Shown here: positions 5,084-7,066 of the stretch, in pieces
Position numbering within the stretch: position 1 is the stretch's first letter
Layout: the number at the start of each line of letters is the position of its first letter
Source of the DNA: JAZLIL01 sp045617405
GTDB taxonomy: Bacteria; Bacillota; Clostridia; Lachnospirales; Lachnospiraceae
Assembly: GCA_045617405.1 (NCBI GenBank)
Contig: JAZLIL010000069.1
Span: 1 to 7,066, forward strand
DNA: 7,066 nt
Direction: 5' to 3'
Notes under the pieces: generated by a model
Seen by the model: only the letters and a program-made list of their open reading frames with translations
Told to the model about the DNA's origin: nothing
Databases searched by the model: none
Program-made: the position numbers and the translations under genes

Positions 5084-7066
5084 CTAGAGAATAAACGCTG
5101 CTTCAATGTCCTCTCTTGTAACCTTGAGTATTCCGCTGTTAAACAGGTTTCCCTTGGACGCCAGCTCATAGAGCCTTGCGGAGTTCTTTTCATCCATCAT
5201 GATTGAAACCCTCTTTGCGTATTCAAGAACAGCCTTGACACAGTTCTCATTGTCCCGCCTGTAGAGCTTTCCGATCCTCTCGGCAAGAGCATTGACGGCA
5301 TCAGGCTCCAGTTTGTAGTAATTCTCCTGAATCTTATAGACCGCCATACCGAAAATATCTTCTTCCTCAAGACGGGGGACATGTATCCTGTTGGAAAAAA
5401 GTCCGCCAAGCTCCGCATGCTCTCTAAAGAATGCGTTGATCATCGGCCTGCTGCCTTCGAGAACAAAGCTTGTCCTTGCCTTGTACCTCGTCCCGATAAC
5501 CTCCAGCTTTGTTGCTGTTTCATCATTGAGACGCTCCGCATTTCTGATAATGATGCAGCGGTCCTTAATCTGCTCCGTCATCTTCTCTATCGGAAGGGAA
5601 TTCATTTTGATACCTTCAATCTGCTTTGCCTCCCGACCGAGCAATCCGTTCTCGCAAAGAATTTTCGCGACAGTAAGGATGGTCTTTTTCTTCATGTAGC
5701 TGTTATCTCCGGTCACTACAAAGCTGATGTTTGCGTATCTTGGATTGAGAAGTGCCTCAAGAAGCTTATAAACGGCTTCCGCGTACTCCTTCGAATATGC
5801 CATGCACCCGAGATAATCCTCAGGTGTTGCCGCCTTCTGATAAAAGAAGCTGTCAAGAAGACTGCCCTCTGCGGGAAGAACCATTTCCCTGTCATAGAGC
5901 TTCCCGTCAATCTCACTTGCCTCTTCTGCCTCTTCCCCGGGTCCGGTCTCTGCTTCCGGTGCCTCTTCCCCGGGTACAGCCTCTTCCTGCGCTTCCGCAT
6001 CAGATTCTGTCTCTGCTGCCTCCTCGGGTTCTTCTGCCGCGCCTTCGGTTACAGTCTCTTCCTGAACTTCTTCCGGAATTTCATTGATTGAAATTTCCTC
6101 TTCGGGCTCTGCTTCAGGCTGTTCCACGCTTATCTCGAACATGTCCTCCGCTTCCTCGTGTTCCTCAATCATAGGGACTATGAACGAATACTGTCCGTCT
6201 TCGTCCTCTTCTCCGATTCCCTCTATCATATTCTCTTCATCGATGCCCGCCGAAAAATCGATCTCGCGGTCCGTATCAAAGTCTGCCTCGACGTAAGCCT
6301 TCTCGTATGCCTTCGCATACTTCTCGCCAAAAATCTGAGCGTCAAGATTCGGCTGCTCTTCAACAGCTTCTTCTGCGGGCTCTTCAGAATACTTTTCCGG
6401 TTCCTCCTCATATTCCTCTTCGACAGCCTCTTCGTCCGGCTCTTCATATGTATCTTCTGCGGGCTCTTCAGAATATTCTTCTGAAGGCTCCTCTGCCGCC
6501 TCTTCAAAGAACTCTTCGGTATACTCTTCAGACTGCTCTTCATATTCCTCTTCTGAAGGCTCCACTGCCGCCCCGGCCTTGAGATCAACACCGTTTACAA
6601 GCTCCTTAAAACCGGCCTTGTACTTCTCGCCGAATTCCTCGGGAGTAGCGCGCTGAACCGAATACCGGTCGTCTTCGGTCTTTGAAATAGTAATTTCGCC
6701 GGTGTAGTATCCCTTGAGTGCCGAAGCGCGTTCAACGTACTCGCCGTCGCCGTACCAGATTTCAATTTCTTCACACTGCCGGATGCACTGCTCCACGCGT
6801 CCGGCTTTATGATAAAGCTTTGCAAGCTCATACTCCCACTCGTCGCTCGGTTCCTCTTCCTTAAGGCGCTCAAGGCTTCCGATGAGAACTTCAAAAGGCT
6901 CGCCCTTCATCCTGTCAATTTTGTAACGAAGGCTGAATCTTCTTGAATCGTTCGGCGCCTGCTTAAGAAGCTCCGAGTAATAGTACTCGGCATCCGTGGT
7001 CTTTCTTGTCTTGAGGCTCAGATTAATCAGTCGGACAATGGCACTTCTTGTCTTCTGTTTCTTGTA
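5084..7066 (-). CDS. TPR protein with Glu-rich linker and degenerate AAA+ domain (5' end outside window)
   Basis: 660 residues are visible; the frame stays open to the right edge, so the Met at 6910 is internal and the true start lies beyond 7066. Numbering from the edge: residues 1-122 are paired amphipathic helices of TPR type (AEYYYSELLKQAPND; WEYELAKLYHKAGRVEQCIRQ), a protein-docking scaffold. Residues 167-388 are a very acidic low-complexity linker built on EEPxEE and YSEEPAEE units. Residues about 447-660 resemble the AAA+ fold of the CbbX/SpoVK group: FVVTGDNSYMKKKT (449-462) in the Walker A place but lacking the GxxxxGKT pattern, CIIIRNAERL (504-513) in the Walker B place lacking the DE pair, a sensor 1-like strand SFVLEG, then FSNRIHVP (557-564) and Y-x-L-x-x-x-A-x-x-x-L helices. 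It therefore probably does not hydrolyse ATP. There is no membrane segment in the visible part. I recall similar uncharacterised proteins from Lachnospiraceae; function unknown, perhaps a scaffold. A terminator follows it. Confidence 0.85.
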   Translation of the reverse strand, partial: YKKQKTRSAIVRLINLSLKTRKTTDAEYYYSELLKQAPNDSRRFSLRYKIDRMKGEPFEVLIGSLERLKEEEPSDEWEYELAKLYHKAGRVEQCIRQCEEIEIWYGDGEYVERASALKGYYTGEITISKTEDDRYSVQRATPEEFGEKYKAGFKELVNGVDLKAGAAVEPSEEEYEEQSEEYTEEFFEEAAEEPSEEYSEEPAEDTYEEPDEEAVEEEYEEEPEKYSEEPAEEAVEEQPNLDAQIFGEKYAKAYEKAYVEADFDTDREIDFSAGIDEENMIEGIGEEDEDGQYSFIVPMIEEHEEAEDMFEISVEQPEAEPEEEISINEIPEEVQEETVTEGAAEEPEEAAETESDAEAQEEAVPGEEAPEAETGPGEEAEEASEIDGKLYDREMVLPAEGSLLDSFFYQKAATPEDYLGCMAYSKEYAEAVYKLLEALLNPRYANISFVVTGDNSYMKKKTILTVAKILCENGLLGREAKQIEGIKMNSLPIEKMTEQIKDRCIIIRNAERLNDETATKLEVIGTRYKARTSFVLEGSRPMINAFFREHAELGGLFSNRIHVPRLEEEDIFGMAVYKIQENYYKLEPDAVNALAERIGKLYRRDNENCVKAVLEYAKRVSIMMDEKNSARLYELASKGNLFNSGILKVTREDIEAAFIL
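5903..6568 (-). repeat. Acidic low-complexity coding region
   Basis: This part of the TPR gene encodes roughly 220 residues dominated by Glu, with Ala, Pro, Ser and Tyr. The densest block (about 6350-6568) is made of loosely repeated 6-9 residue units. A patch at about 6220-6350 is less biased and contains FGEKYAKAYEKAYVEADFD. The plus strand is correspondingly rich in TTC/CTC triplets, which keeps long reading frames open on that strand by composition alone. It is probably disordered in the protein. Confidence 0.85.
6369..6475 (-). repeat. Exact 23-bp direct repeat pair within the acidic linker
   Basis: Bases 6369-6391 and 6453-6475 are identical, 84 bp apart, a multiple of three, so the reading frame is kept. 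Each encodes the YSEEPAE unit. This points to recent duplication inside the linker, and to possible length change by slippage or recombination. Confidence 0.8.

Noticed and set aside
5381..6091. Plus-strand open frame of 236 codons, rich in Leu, Cys, Phe and Arg, looking membrane-like
   Set aside because: It is the reverse reading of Glu-rich codons (GAA/GAG gives TTC/CTC). The hydrophobic look is a composition artefact of the acidic linker.
6350..6568. CRISPR-like or tandem DNA repeat array
   Set aside because: The repeated CTCTTC-type units are in frame within a coding region, irregular in spacing and explained by EEPxEE-type protein repeats. There are no spacers of uniform length.
6908..6910. 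Start codon of the TPR gene at 6910
   Set aside because: The frame continues open to the window edge with further TPR-like helix sequence (AEYYYSELLKQAPND), and no good ribosome binding site precedes this ATG.

Overview
The window reads as a piece of an ordinary chromosome from a member of the Bacillota, most likely class Clostridia (a Lachnospiraceae-type gut or rumen anaerobe). The basis is the SecA sequence, strong Shine-Dalgarno sites on every gene whose start is visible, a clostridial-style low-molecular-weight thioredoxin reductase, and a TPR/acidic-linker/degenerate-AAA protein of a kind I associate with Lachnospiraceae. This taxonomic call comes from protein style, not a search. I see no transposase, integrase, tRNA, rRNA, CRISPR array or phage gene.

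Layout. Four of the five genes lie on the minus strand. From 4326 down to 1 run trxB (thioredoxin reductase, 4326-3406), a thymidylate-synthase-superfamily gene (3308-2577) and secA (2552 to the left edge, truncated inside its C-terminal zinc-binding motif). The last two are only 24 bp apart and are probably co-transcribed; a 97-bp gap with an inverted repeat separates trxB from them. A small plus-strand gene at 4557-4898 encodes a lone Ig-like (Big_5/SbsA-like) domain with no secretion signal, and is divergent from trxB across a 230-bp promoter region. From the right edge, a large minus-strand gene (7066-5084, 5' end outside the window) encodes TPR-like helices, a long Glu-rich linker and a CbbX-like AAA+ domain whose nucleotide-binding motifs look destroyed. 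It converges on the Ig-like gene, and a bidirectional hairpin terminator lies between them.

How the genes work together. SecA drives protein export; TrxB keeps thioredoxin reduced in the cytosol; the ThyA-like protein probably makes dTMP or a related 5-substituted pyrimidine nucleotide. These are housekeeping functions with no obvious shared pathway. The least explained parts are the TPR/acidic/pseudo-AAA protein, the unsecreted Ig-like domain and the divergent ThyA-like enzyme. I find no convincing evidence for a complete new multi-gene system here.
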